Assembly (NCBI GenBank): GCA_024398135.1
Contig: CP073750.1
Location: 2,480,001 to 2,544,000, forward strand
Origin: a bacterium SCSIO 12643
GTDB taxonomy: Bacteria > Bacteroidota > Bacteroidia > Flavobacteriales_G > Salibacteraceae
Length of the DNA stretch: 64,000 nucleotides
Reading direction: 5' to 3'
Both the position numbers and the translations under genes were made by a program. Below, in pieces: positions 26,302 to 33,907 of this stretch. The notes below the pieces were generated by a model. The model was not told the origin of the DNA. It saw only the letters and a list, made by a program, of their open reading frames with translations, and did not search any database. Position 1 is the first letter of the stretch, and each line of letters begins with the position of its first letter.

Positions 26302-27444
26302 CTATTCTTTAAGAACAGAACGACTGATTACTATTTTCTGAATTTCAGAAGTCCCCTCATAGATTTGAGTGATTTTTGCATCACGCATCATACGCTCTAC
26401 ATGGTATTCTTTTACGTATCCATAACCACCATGTACCTGAACGGCTTCAACTGTTACTTGCATCGCTACTCTAGAAGCAAATTCTTTGGCCATAGCACCT
26501 GCTTTAGTAATCGGTAAATGTTGGTCTTTCAACCATGCAGCCTGAAGACACAATAATCTTGCTGCTTCAATTTCTGTAGCCATATCAGCTAATTTAAAAC
26601 CTATTGCCTGGTGATCCGCAATTGGTTTACCGAAAGCTGTTCTTGTTTTAGCATATTCAACAGATAACTCGTATGCACCTGATGCAATTCCTAAAGCTTG
26701 AGAGGCAATACCAATTCTACCACCTTCCAAAATCATCATGGCGAATTTGAATCCAAATCCTTCATCACCGATTCTATTTTCAACCGGAACTTTACAATCG
26801 TTGAATAACAAAGTGTGGGTATCAGAACTACGGATTCCCATTTTGTTTTCTTTAGCACCAACAACGAAACCTTCCATATCTTTTTCAACGATAAAAGCAC
26901 TAATTCCTTTGTGACCTAACTCTGGATTTGTTTGTGCAATTACGATATAAGTAGAAGCGCTACCGCCATTTGTAATCCAGTTTTTAGTTCCGTTTAAGAT
27001 GTAGTGATCACCATCTCTAACAGCCATTGTTCTTTGAGACGTTGCGTCAGAACCTGCTTCCGGCTCAGATAAACAGAAAGCTCCAATTTTCTGACCTGAA
27101 GCTAAAGGAACCAAATACTTCATTTTTTGTTCCTCTGTTCCGTATTTTTCAAGGCCCCAACAAACCAATGAATTGTTCACAGACATCGCAACTGAGATCG
27201 AAGCATCTACTTTTGAGATTTCTTCCATAGCCAAAACATAGGAAACAGTATCCATACCACTACCTCCGTATTTTGGGTCTACCATCATCCCCATAAAACC
27301 TAGTTCACCTAACTGACGGATCTCTTCAGCTCCAAATTTTTGGCTTTCATCTCTTTCTAATACTGTTTTAGCCACCACATTCTGTGCGAAATCACGTGCG
27401 GCATCTCTTACTGCAATTTGCTCTTCTGTTAATTGAAAATCCAT
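26302..27444 (-). CDS. Acyl-CoA dehydrogenase (short-chain/butyryl-type)
   Basis: 380 residues of the FAD-dependent acyl-CoA dehydrogenase family, which oxidises acyl-CoA to trans-2-enoyl-CoA and passes electrons to ETF. Visible are FCLSEPEAGSDA and YILNGTKNWITNGG (FAD and substrate contacts), RTAFGKPIADHQAIGFKLAD, QVHGGYGYVKEYHVER, and the catalytic base Glu363 in IYEGTSEIQ. The position of this Glu is that of short- and medium-chain enzymes, not of isovaleryl- or long-chain ones. Chain-length preference is not certain. It is monocistronic, convergent with murF. Confidence 0.92.
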   Translation of the reverse strand: MDFQLTEEQIAVRDAARDFAQNVVAKTVLERDESQKFGAEEIRQLGELGFMGMMVDPKYGGSGMDTVSYVLAMEEISKVDASISVAMSVNNSLVCWGLEKYGTEEQKMKYLVPLASGQKIGAFCLSEPEAGSDATSQRTMAVRDGDHYILNGTKNWITNGGSASTYIVIAQTNPELGHKGISAFIVEKDMEGFVVGAKENKMGIRSSDTHTLLFNDCKVPVENRIGDEGFGFKFAMMILEGGRIGIASQALGIASGAYELSVEYAKTRTAFGKPIADHQAIGFKLADMATEIEAARLLCLQAAWLKDQHLPITKAGAMAKEFASRVAMQVTVEAVQVHGGYGYVKEYHVERMMRDAKITQIYEGTSEIQKIVISRSVLKE

Positions 27445-27536
27445 TATTTTGTAATTATAATTTCGTATTTCTGTTTGCTGCGAAAATAAGATTTCTCAAT
27501 GGATATTTCCTATGAGCTAAATCAACAAATTATTCT

Positions 27537-28589
27537 ATGAAATATAGTGTTATAGGTTTAATGTCAGGAACATCTATGGATGGACTGGATCTGGCGTGGT
27601 GTGAGTTTGAATATCAAAATGGAAAATGGGGTTTTGACTTGAAAAAAGCAATAACTCTGGGATATGATGAATATTGGGAGAATAAACTGAGAAATGCACG
27701 TGAATTAACTGATGTAGAATTAAATAATCTTGATCTGGAATACGGAGAATGGCTGGCTCATGTGGTTCAAACTTTTATTAGAAAAAATGATATTAAGCAA
27801 GTTGATTTTATTGCGAGCCATGGGCATACCATTCATCATCGACCGGAAGAAGGTATTACTGTTCAGATTGGAAACGGGGAAATAATGTCTGAAGAGTTGA
27901 ATGCTAAGGTGGTCTATGATTTTAGAATTCAGGATGTATTATTAGGAGGTCAGGGAGCTCCGTTAGTCCCGATCGGGGATCAAATGATTTTTTACGAATA
28001 CGAAAGTTGCTTGAATTTAGGCGGTTTTGCCAATATTTCCTTTGAATGGGAAGGTCAACGAGTTGCGTTTGATATCTGCCCAGTGAATATTGTCATGAAT
28101 CACTTCGCAAGGAAGCTAGGAAAGAAATATGACAAAGGAGGTGAACTTGCACAAAAAGGGAAATTATTACCTGAAGTATTGTCTCAATTAAATGATCTTG
28201 AGTATTATGATACAGGTATACCAAAATCTCTTGGTATTGAATGGGTAGAGAAATTTGTATCACCGATTTTGACTTCACATTATAGAGTTGAAGATGTTTT
28301 AAGAACATTTGTGGAGCATATTGTAATTCAAATTGATAAGGTATTAAGACGTTATAATGTAAAGAACCTAATGATCACCGGAGGAGGCGCATTTAACTCC
28401 TATTTAATCCAAAAGCTAAAAGAGAAATCGTCAGCTAAAATTACCGTGCCCGAAGATCAAATTGTTGACTTTAAAGAAGCTTTGATTTTTGCCTTTTTGG
28501 GCGTCTTAAAAGTAAGGGGAGAGGTGAATGTTTTAAAATCTGTTACCGGAGCAAGTCAAGATCATAGCTCAGGTAAAATTGCAGGATAG
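27537..28589 (+). CDS. anmK: Anhydro-N-acetylmuramic acid kinase
   Basis: 350 residues. AnmK opens and phosphorylates 1,6-anhydro-MurNAc released in wall recycling. Seen are GLMSGTSMDGLDLA at the N-terminus (ATP loop), the conserved GQGAPLVPIGD, LNLGGFANISF, FDICPVNIVMNHFA and the C-terminal MITGGGAFNSYL. It is divergent from the acyl-CoA dehydrogenase and close to murF, so two wall-precursor genes lie together, though in different transcripts. Confidence 0.94.
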   Translation: MKYSVIGLMSGTSMDGLDLAWCEFEYQNGKWGFDLKKAITLGYDEYWENKLRNARELTDVELNNLDLEYGEWLAHVVQTFIRKNDIKQVDFIASHGHTIHHRPEEGITVQIGNGEIMSEELNAKVVYDFRIQDVLLGGQGAPLVPIGDQMIFYEYESCLNLGGFANISFEWEGQRVAFDICPVNIVMNHFARKLGKKYDKGGELAQKGKLLPEVLSQLNDLEYYDTGIPKSLGIEWVEKFVSPILTSHYRVEDVLRTFVEHIVIQIDKVLRRYNVKNLMITGGGAFNSYLIQKLKEKSSAKITVPEDQIVDFKEALIFAFLGVLKVRGEVNVLKSVTGASQDHSSGKIAG

Positions 28590-28618
28590 GAAAGCTTAAA
28601 ATTCTGGATTTTTATGGG

Positions 28619-28670
28619 GGAATATTTTAATATTCCAATGTTAACAAGTATTGTTAAAAATCATTGTTAA
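28619..28670. promoter_or_regulatory. Inverted repeats upstream of nhaD, possible operator
   Basis: GGAATATT/AATATTCC (28619-28626, 28629-28636) is a perfect 8+2+8 inverted repeat. It is followed by TTAACAA/TTGTTAA (28641-28647, 28651-28657) and a further TTGTTAA half-site at 28664-28670, which overlaps the promoter TTG. Such an arrangement suits a dimeric regulator, but no regulator is known here. Confidence 0.4.
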
Positions 28671-28692
28671 ATATGGTCGAAAGTTATCTTTG
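28664..28692 (+). promoter_or_regulatory. Promoter of nhaD
   Basis: TTG (28664-28666), 18 nt, TATCTTTG (28685-28692). The start of transcription would be near 28698, about 68 nt before the ATG. Confidence 0.7.
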
Positions 28693-28765
28693 GATTTGTT
28701 TAATTAATGTTTTTTTGAAGCTTCATAAAAAATAGATTATAAATAGATAAAAATTTAGTGCTGAT

Positions 28766-30202
28766 ATGTATACGTTAATGATTGTAGTATTTGTAATAGG
28801 CTATTTACTGATAGCTTTAGAACACAATATTCACATTGATAAAGGCGCTTCTGCTCTGTTAACCGGAGTTTTGGTGTGGACGATATTAATTTTTGGAGCG
28901 GATAGTATTTGGGGAATTGATTATGGCTGGAGTGTAGCGGAGTTGTATTCCCATTCTGAAGGCTTTCTAAAAGGATTTACAGAGTATTTGATTGCGGATA
29001 AAGATGCGATAATGGCATCGGGAGAAGATGTACACATGATCACTAATCATTTTATTGGTCATGAACTTTCGCATCACGTAATTGATATTGCGGAAATCTT
29101 ATTTTTCTTATTAGGTGCCATGACTATCGTGGAGGTAATTGATGCACATGATGGTTTTGCCGTAATTACTGATCGTATTAAAACAGCGAATAAGGTAAAG
29201 TTGATCTGGGTTCTAAGTATGATCACATTCTTTTTCTCAGCAGCGTTGGATAACTTAACCACAGCGATTGTAATGTCAGCATTGTTAAAGAAATTGATCA
29301 AAGACAAAAATGATTTATGGTTGTTTGCTGGAATGATCATTGTGGCTGCAAACGCGGGTGGAGCATGGTCTCCAATTGGTGATGTAACTACGATTATGTT
29401 GTGGATTGGTGGAAATATTACCGCAGGACATATTGTGACTGGTATTTTTATTCCATCGATGATTGCGTTAATTGTCCCATTAGTGATTTTAACATTCACA
29501 TTAAAAGGTGAGGTAGCAAGACCAGAACGATTAGATGGTGATGATGTAAGAATTACAACAGATGGAGAAAGAAATCTGGTATTCACTTTAGGTGTGGGTA
29601 GTTTATTATTTGTTCCGGTATATAAAACCATTACACATATGCCTCCATTCATGGGTGTTTTACTTGGGTTAGGCTTGATGTGGACCGTGACAGAAATTAT
29701 CCATAAACGTAAAAATATTCAAGCGAAATCGAAATTATCAGTAAGTGGTGTAATTAGAAAAGTAGATACACCTTCAGTAATGTTCTTTCTGGGGATTTTA
29801 TTGGCAGTAGGTGCTTTATCTAGTGCGGGTCAGTTATTGGATTTAGCATCTTGGTTAGAGGTTTCTATGGAAGGAAATATCTATGCCATTAATGTCATTA
29901 TTGGTTTATTATCTTCAATTGTGGATAATGTGCCATTGGTAGCTGGTGCTATGGGAATGTATGAAGTAGGTCCATTCGAACCTGGGTTGGCATATCCGGT
30001 AAATCACCCATTCTGGGAGTTCTTGGCTTATTGTGCTGGAACCGGAGGTAGTGCATTAATCATTGGATCTGCAGCAGGTGTTGCTGTAATGGGAATCTTG
30101 AAAATAGATTTTATGTGGTATCTAAAACGTATCAGTTTATTGGCGCTGTCAGGATACCTGGCTGGAGCTTTATTTTATTACCTGGAAAACACATTTTTAT
30201 AA
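28766..30202 (+). CDS. nhaD: NhaD-type sodium/proton antiporter
   Basis: 478 residues of the ion transporter superfamily, inner membrane, with about 12 predicted helices. DNLTTAIVMSALLKKLI and GGAWSPIGDVTTIMLWIGG are the conserved pore segments with charged and polar residues in helices, and SSIVDNVPLVAGAMGMY is the matching second repeat. It exchanges Na+ for H+, which suits a marine or brackish lifestyle (inference). A His-rich stretch, NHFIGHELSHH near residues 92-102, precedes a membrane helix and is notable. It lies upstream of the exbB operon, with 40 bp between. Confidence 0.92.
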   Translation: MYTLMIVVFVIGYLLIALEHNIHIDKGASALLTGVLVWTILIFGADSIWGIDYGWSVAELYSHSEGFLKGFTEYLIADKDAIMASGEDVHMITNHFIGHELSHHVIDIAEILFFLLGAMTIVEVIDAHDGFAVITDRIKTANKVKLIWVLSMITFFFSAALDNLTTAIVMSALLKKLIKDKNDLWLFAGMIIVAANAGGAWSPIGDVTTIMLWIGGNITAGHIVTGIFIPSMIALIVPLVILTFTLKGEVARPERLDGDDVRITTDGERNLVFTLGVGSLLFVPVYKTITHMPPFMGVLLGLGLMWTVTEIIHKRKNIQAKSKLSVSGVIRKVDTPSVMFFLGILLAVGALSSAGQLLDLASWLEVSMEGNIYAINVIIGLLSSIVDNVPLVAGAMGMYEVGPFEPGLAYPVNHPFWEFLAYCAGTGGSALIIGSAAGVAVMGILKIDFMWYLKRISLLALSGYLAGALFYYLENTFL

Positions 30203-30242
30203 TAGATTGTATTAAAAAACGTTATCAACTCAATTTAATCAA

Positions 30243-30935
30243 ATGATGAATCAAGGATTGTTTTTACAAATTACTACAGCAGCAGAAGGAGCTGATGTAA
30301 TGCCTCACGAAGAGACTTTATCAATCATGAGTCTACTTTTAGGAGGAGGATGGTATATCATGATTCCTTTAGGGTTTTTATCCATTGTTGCAGTATATAT
30401 CTTCATTGAAAGATATTTATCTGTGGCAAGAGTAGTTAAAGGGGATACCAGTTTTATGGATCGTGTAAAAGAATCTGTTCTCAAAGGTGAAATTGAAAAT
30501 GCACGTAGAATTTGCAAAGACGTAGATAATCCATATTCAAGAATGATCGAGAAAGGATTAATGCGTGTAGGTAAACCCATGCCGGATATTAGTTTAGCTA
30601 TAGAAAATGAAGGTAAGCTCGAAATTACCAAGTTAGAACAATCATTGTCTATGGAAGCAACGATTGCTGGTGCTGCACCAATGATTGGATTCCTGGGAAC
30701 TGTAATCGGTATGATGGCTGCTTTTCATGAGATGAACACGTCTGGAAATAGTGTGGAGTTGAATCAATTGGCTGGAGGTATTATGCAGGCAATGGTAACC
30801 ACTGCAGCAGGTTTGGTTATTGGTATTGTGGCATACCTTGGCTACAATATTTTAGTAGGTAGAATTGATAAGGTAGCATATAAAATGGATGAATTATCCG
30901 TTCGTTTTATTGATATGTTACAAGAACCAGCATAA
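30243..30935 (+). CDS. exbB: MotA/TolQ/ExbB proton-channel protein
   Basis: 230 residues with three predicted membrane helices: one at about 38-58 and two in the C-terminal half, containing GAAPMIGFLGTVIGMM and MQAMVTTAAGLVIGIVAYLGYN, the conserved channel segment with Thr and Gly. With ExbD it converts proton motive force to mechanical energy for TonB. It is first of four closely packed genes, with 3 bp to exbD. Confidence 0.92.
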   Translation: MMNQGLFLQITTAAEGADVMPHEETLSIMSLLLGGGWYIMIPLGFLSIVAVYIFIERYLSVARVVKGDTSFMDRVKESVLKGEIENARRICKDVDNPYSRMIEKGLMRVGKPMPDISLAIENEGKLEITKLEQSLSMEATIAGAAPMIGFLGTVIGMMAAFHEMNTSGNSVELNQLAGGIMQAMVTTAAGLVIGIVAYLGYNILVGRIDKVAYKMDELSVRFIDMLQEPA

Positions 30936-30938
30936 GAC

Positions 30939-31331
30939 ATGGCAGTAAAAGGAAGAAATAAAGTAAGTCCGGAATTCAATATGTCGTCCATGACGGATAT
31001 TGTATTCTTACTACTCGTATTCTTTATTATTGCGTCTACAATGATTAGCCCTAATGGAGTAGATGTATTGCTCCCTAAAGGAAGTACGAGAACAACTAAA
31101 AAAAATCAGGTTTCGGTTTCGATTACCAAAGATTTAAAATATTACGTTGGACAACGTGAAGTAAAGTTTGAACAATTGGAACGTACTTTGCAATCGATGT
31201 TAGAAGGCGAAGAAAAACCAGGTTTTTTATTACGTCCTGAGGAAACTGTGGATGTACAATACGTAGTTTCTGTAATGGAAATTGCGAATCGAAATAAATA
31301 TCAAATGGTACTGGCTACCAGAGGAAAATAA
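30939..31331 (+). CDS. exbD: Biopolymer transport protein ExbD/TolR
   Basis: 130 residues. A short cytoplasmic N-terminus leads to one membrane helix beginning MSSMTDIVFLLLVFF, with the conserved Asp of the proton path (about residue 20), followed by a periplasmic domain. It works with the preceding ExbB. The stop overlaps the next start in TAATG. Confidence 0.93.
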   Translation: MAVKGRNKVSPEFNMSSMTDIVFLLLVFFIIASTMISPNGVDVLLPKGSTRTTKKNQVSVSITKDLKYYVGQREVKFEQLERTLQSMLEGEEKPGFLLRPEETVDVQYVVSVMEIANRNKYQMVLATRGK

Positions 31332-32134
31332 TGATTGCATTACCAAAAGAAAGAGAAAAAAGAGAAGGGCTGATTGGGACAATACTGTTCCACGCTATTC
31401 TTATTGGTTTTTTTCTTTTCTATGGTTTGACTCATACTGTTCCAATCCCCGAACAGGGGTTAACAGTAAATTTTGGTACTTCGGAAGTAGGAAGTGGAGA
31501 TAACCAGCCAGAAGTGGCACAAACAGAATCTGATCCACAACCGGATCCTGTGGAAGAAGTGGTCCCGCCAGTTGATGCACAACCTGCTGAAAGTACTCCT
31601 GACGTGGCAACGCAAGATGTTCAGGATGCAATAGAAGTTCCAAAGACAAAGACTCCGGAGGAAATTGAAGCAGAAAAGGCTGCTGAGGCTGAAGCCAAAA
31701 AGAAAGCAGAGCAAGAAGCTCAAAGGAAAAGAATGGAGGCCATTGCCAATAAACTAAACAATCCAAGTTCAAATGGAGGTGGTGATGGTCCGGATGATCA
31801 ACCCGGGGATAAAGGACAAACTGATGGTGGTCCGGATGGAGCATATTCCGGAGGTGGTCAGGGAGATGGAAATTATTCATTAGGAGGTCGTGCCGCATTG
31901 ACAAAGCCTAAACCTGTGTATAACTGTCAGGAAGAAGGTAAGGTAGTCGTAGATATCAAAGTTGATCGTAATGGCAAGGTAGTATATGCTTCAATTGGTA
32001 AGGGTACTACGAATACTGCAGAATGTTTAACGCAGAAAGCATTACAAGCAGCGTATAAAACAAAATGGCAACCAAAGGATGGGGCGCCAATCGAACAAAG
32101 AGGTAAGATTACTTACGACTTCCAAATTCACTAA
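31331..32134 (+). CDS. TonB-like energy transducer
   Basis: 267 residues. A membrane helix at about 14-33 is followed by a Pro/Glu/Ala-rich span and a Lys/Glu/Ala coiled-coil-like stretch (EAEAKKKAEQEAQRKRMEA), then a Gly/Asp-rich linker near 140-180. The C-terminal TonB fold has VYNCQEEGKVVVDIKVDRNG and ends GKITYDFQIH. It would couple ExbB/ExbD to outer-membrane receptors such as the one at 44689. It shares single-base overlaps with exbD and folC. Confidence 0.85.
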   Translation: MIALPKEREKREGLIGTILFHAILIGFFLFYGLTHTVPIPEQGLTVNFGTSEVGSGDNQPEVAQTESDPQPDPVEEVVPPVDAQPAESTPDVATQDVQDAIEVPKTKTPEEIEAEKAAEAEAKKKAEQEAQRKRMEAIANKLNNPSSNGGGDGPDDQPGDKGQTDGGPDGAYSGGGQGDGNYSLGGRAALTKPKPVYNCQEEGKVVVDIKVDRNGKVVYASIGKGTTNTAECLTQKALQAAYKTKWQPKDGAPIEQRGKITYDFQIH

Positions 32135-33357
32135 TGGATTATCAAGAGACAATTGCGTTTTTATTTTCGCAGCTGCCTATGTACCAACGCAAGGGAAAGG
32201 CTGCCTATAAAGCTGATCTTTCTAATACTATTGAACTATGTAAGCGCCTTGGAAACCCTGAAAGAGGGTTTAAATCCATCCATATAGCAGGAACAAATGG
32301 CAAGGGTTCAACATCGCATTTTGTAGCTTCTATGTTACAAGAGGCAGGGTATAAGGTTGGATTATATACGTCACCTCATCTATTAGACTTTAGAGAGCGA
32401 ATTCGATTGAATGGGAAAATGATCCCGGAAGAATATGTTGTAGAGTTTGTTGAGAAAAGACAGGAATTACTAGAAGATATTCATCCCTCATTTTTTGAAT
32501 GGACAGTTGCTTTGGCTTTTACTTATTTTTCTGATCAGGATGTAGATATTGCGGTGATTGAAACAGGATTGGGAGGGAGATTAGATTCTACGAATGTGAT
32601 TCAACCTTTGGTATCGGTAATTACAAATATTGGATATGATCACATGCAATTCCTGGGAGATACGTTACCAAAAATTGCATGGGAAAAGGCTGGTATTATC
32701 AAACCAGAGGTTCCTGTGGTGATTGGAGAGACGCAAGAGGAAGTGAAAGATATTTTTGTTCAGAAGGCAAAGGAAGAAAATGCGCCAATACAGTTTGCAG
32801 ATGAACAGTCCGAATTGATAGCTTCAACCCAATTGGTCAATTATCAAAAAAAGAATGCGCAAACAGCAGTTGTAGCAGTAAAAGAGTTGCGGGCATTTGG
32901 ATTTGATGTAAGTAATAACCATATGGTAAAAGGTGTGGAACAAATGGCTCGAAATACTGGGTTAAGAGGTCGCTGGGAAATATTAGGACAGAATCCTTTA
33001 ATTGTAGCCGATACAGCGCATAATAAAGAAGGGTTGATATATACCATGGAACAAGTCTCAAAAGAGGATTATCATCAATTGAGAATTGTATTTGGAATGG
33101 TGAATGACAAGAATGCGGAATCCATATTGGATCTATTGCCTAATGATGCCATATATTACTTATGTCAACCGGGTATTGAAAGAGCGATGCCGGTGGATGA
33201 GTTGAAAGATTTATTTTTAATTCAGAAAAAAAATATAAAAATTTTCGATTCGGTTTTAGATGCAAAAAACGCGGCTATTGCTGATTCTCAAGAAGATGAC
33301 TTTGTGTACATCGGAGGGAGTACATTTGTAGTTGCGGATTCATTAAAAATAATTTGA
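32134..33357 (+). CDS. folC: Folylpolyglutamate synthase / dihydrofolate synthase
   Basis: 407 residues of the Mur-ligase-like FolC family, which adds glutamate to dihydropteroate and folates. The ATP loop IAGTNGKGSTSHF is near residue 50, followed by LYTSPHLLDFRERI, ETGLGGRLDSTN, NIGYDHMQFLG and VADTAHNKEG, all typical. It is the last gene of the exbB operon; its start overlaps the stop of the tonB-like gene by one base (TAATG). Coupling a folate enzyme to exbBD-tonB is probably just operon convenience. Confidence 0.94.
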   Translation: MDYQETIAFLFSQLPMYQRKGKAAYKADLSNTIELCKRLGNPERGFKSIHIAGTNGKGSTSHFVASMLQEAGYKVGLYTSPHLLDFRERIRLNGKMIPEEYVVEFVEKRQELLEDIHPSFFEWTVALAFTYFSDQDVDIAVIETGLGGRLDSTNVIQPLVSVITNIGYDHMQFLGDTLPKIAWEKAGIIKPEVPVVIGETQEEVKDIFVQKAKEENAPIQFADEQSELIASTQLVNYQKKNAQTAVVAVKELRAFGFDVSNNHMVKGVEQMARNTGLRGRWEILGQNPLIVADTAHNKEGLIYTMEQVSKEDYHQLRIVFGMVNDKNAESILDLLPNDAIYYLCQPGIERAMPVDELKDLFLIQKKNIKIFDSVLDAKNAAIADSQEDDFVYIGGSTFVVADSLKII

Positions 33358-33365
33358 AAAAAGTC

Positions 33366-33395
33366 TTGGTAGGTTAGAAACATGGAGTATATTTG
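33366..33395 (+). promoter_or_regulatory. Promoter of tRNA-Val
   Basis: TTG (33366-33368), 19 nt, TATATTTG (33388-33395). The start of transcription would be near 33401, about 36 nt before the tRNA. Confidence 0.78.
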
Positions 33396-33436
33396 CACTC
33401 CCAATCGGGAAACGAGTTGAGAAACTCACAAAGATT

Positions 33437-33511
33437 GGGCGATTAGCTCAGCTGGTTCAGAGCACCTCGTTTACACCGAGGGGGTCGGGGGTTCGAATCC
33501 CTCATCGCCCA
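33437..33511 (+). tRNA. tRNA-Val (anticodon TAC)
   Basis: 75 nt. The acceptor arm GGGCGAT pairs with ATCGCCC, the D arm is AGCTCAGCTGGTTCAGAGC, the anticodon loop is TTTACAC with TAC, and the T arm has GGTTCGAATCC. The discriminator is A, with no encoded CCA. It has its own promoter and terminator. Confidence 0.97.
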
Positions 33512-33519
33512 CAGAAGGA

Positions 33520-33550
33520 AAGCCTATCACGAAAGTGATAGGCTTTTTTT
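33520..33550 (+). terminator. Intrinsic terminator of tRNA-Val
   Basis: AAGCCTATCAC (33520-33530) and GTGATAGGCTT (33535-33545) form a perfect 11-bp stem over GAAA, then seven T. The T tract also forms the start of a second, longer inverted repeat. Confidence 0.92.
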
Positions 33551-33596
33551 GTATCCAAATGTCCAAACGAAGTTTGAGAATTTGGATACAAAAAAA
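33544..33596. repeat. Long inverted repeat after the tRNA-Val terminator
   Basis: The arms 33544-33560 (seven T then GTATCCAAAT) and 33580-33596 (ATTTGGATAC then seven A) are perfectly complementary over 17 bp. The 19-nt centre contains a further CAAAC/GTTTG stem (33564-33568, 33572-33576). It could act as a terminator for minus-strand transcription or as part of the structured block that follows. Confidence 0.7.
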
Positions 33597-33830
33597 GGTG
33601 TAATTCTGCGTTAGCGGAATTGGCATTCCTTCTACAAATAAACTTGGCGAACAGAGGGAATGCGTAGCAATCCTATAGGTTGTTAAGGTGTTTTGTAAGA
33701 AATAGAGTTGGGCAAAGTAATAATGCGCGTTAGGGATAGAAGTGGTACCCCACAGTAAACCGAAGTGGTGCGAGGAGTAAAGCGGAAAGCCCGGCCGAAA
33801 TGATTGAAAAGAATTGAGGTAACGCCCAAA
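33597..33830 (+). ncRNA. Probable structured non-coding RNA element
   Basis: No supported ORF. Nested complementarities are visible: AATTC/GAATT around GCGTTAGC (33602-33622), GCATTCC/GGAATGC (near 33627 and 33656), and an outer stem GCGTTA (33727-33732) with TAACGC (33820-33825). The outer stem encloses GGGATAGAAG (33733-33742) and AGCGGAAAGCCC (33781-33792), whose GGG and CCC can pair, around an inner hairpin with CCAC/GTGG. GATAGAAG...AGCGGAAAGCCCG with a variable hairpin between is, to my recollection, a motif recurring in Bacteroidota intergenic regions; I could not test the match to Rfam (for example Flavo-1). Strand is inferred from the tRNA upstream. It ends before a bidirectional terminator. 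Confidence 0.5.
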
Positions 33831-33850
33831 ACAAAAAAATATAAAGTCAC

Positions 33851-33883
33851 AAAAAAGCCGCTAGAAACTCTAGCGGCTTTTTT
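33851..33883. terminator. Bidirectional terminator between the non-coding block and mdh
   Basis: GCCGCTAGA (33857-33865) and TCTAGCGGC (33869-33877) form a perfect 9-bp stem, with six A before it and six T after it. It serves mdh on the minus strand and the non-coding block on the plus strand. Confidence 0.9.
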
Positions 33884-33907
33884 ATTTAATAAGCTTAAAT
33901 GGGATGA

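Noticed and set aside
29074-29652. 192-residue open frame antisense to nhaD
   Set aside because: It mirrors the membrane helices of nhaD, lacks a promoter or start context, and nhaD is clearly real.
31401-31904. 167-residue frame antisense to the TonB-like gene
   Set aside because: It arises from the low-complexity Gly/Pro/Glu codons of the real gene on the other strand.
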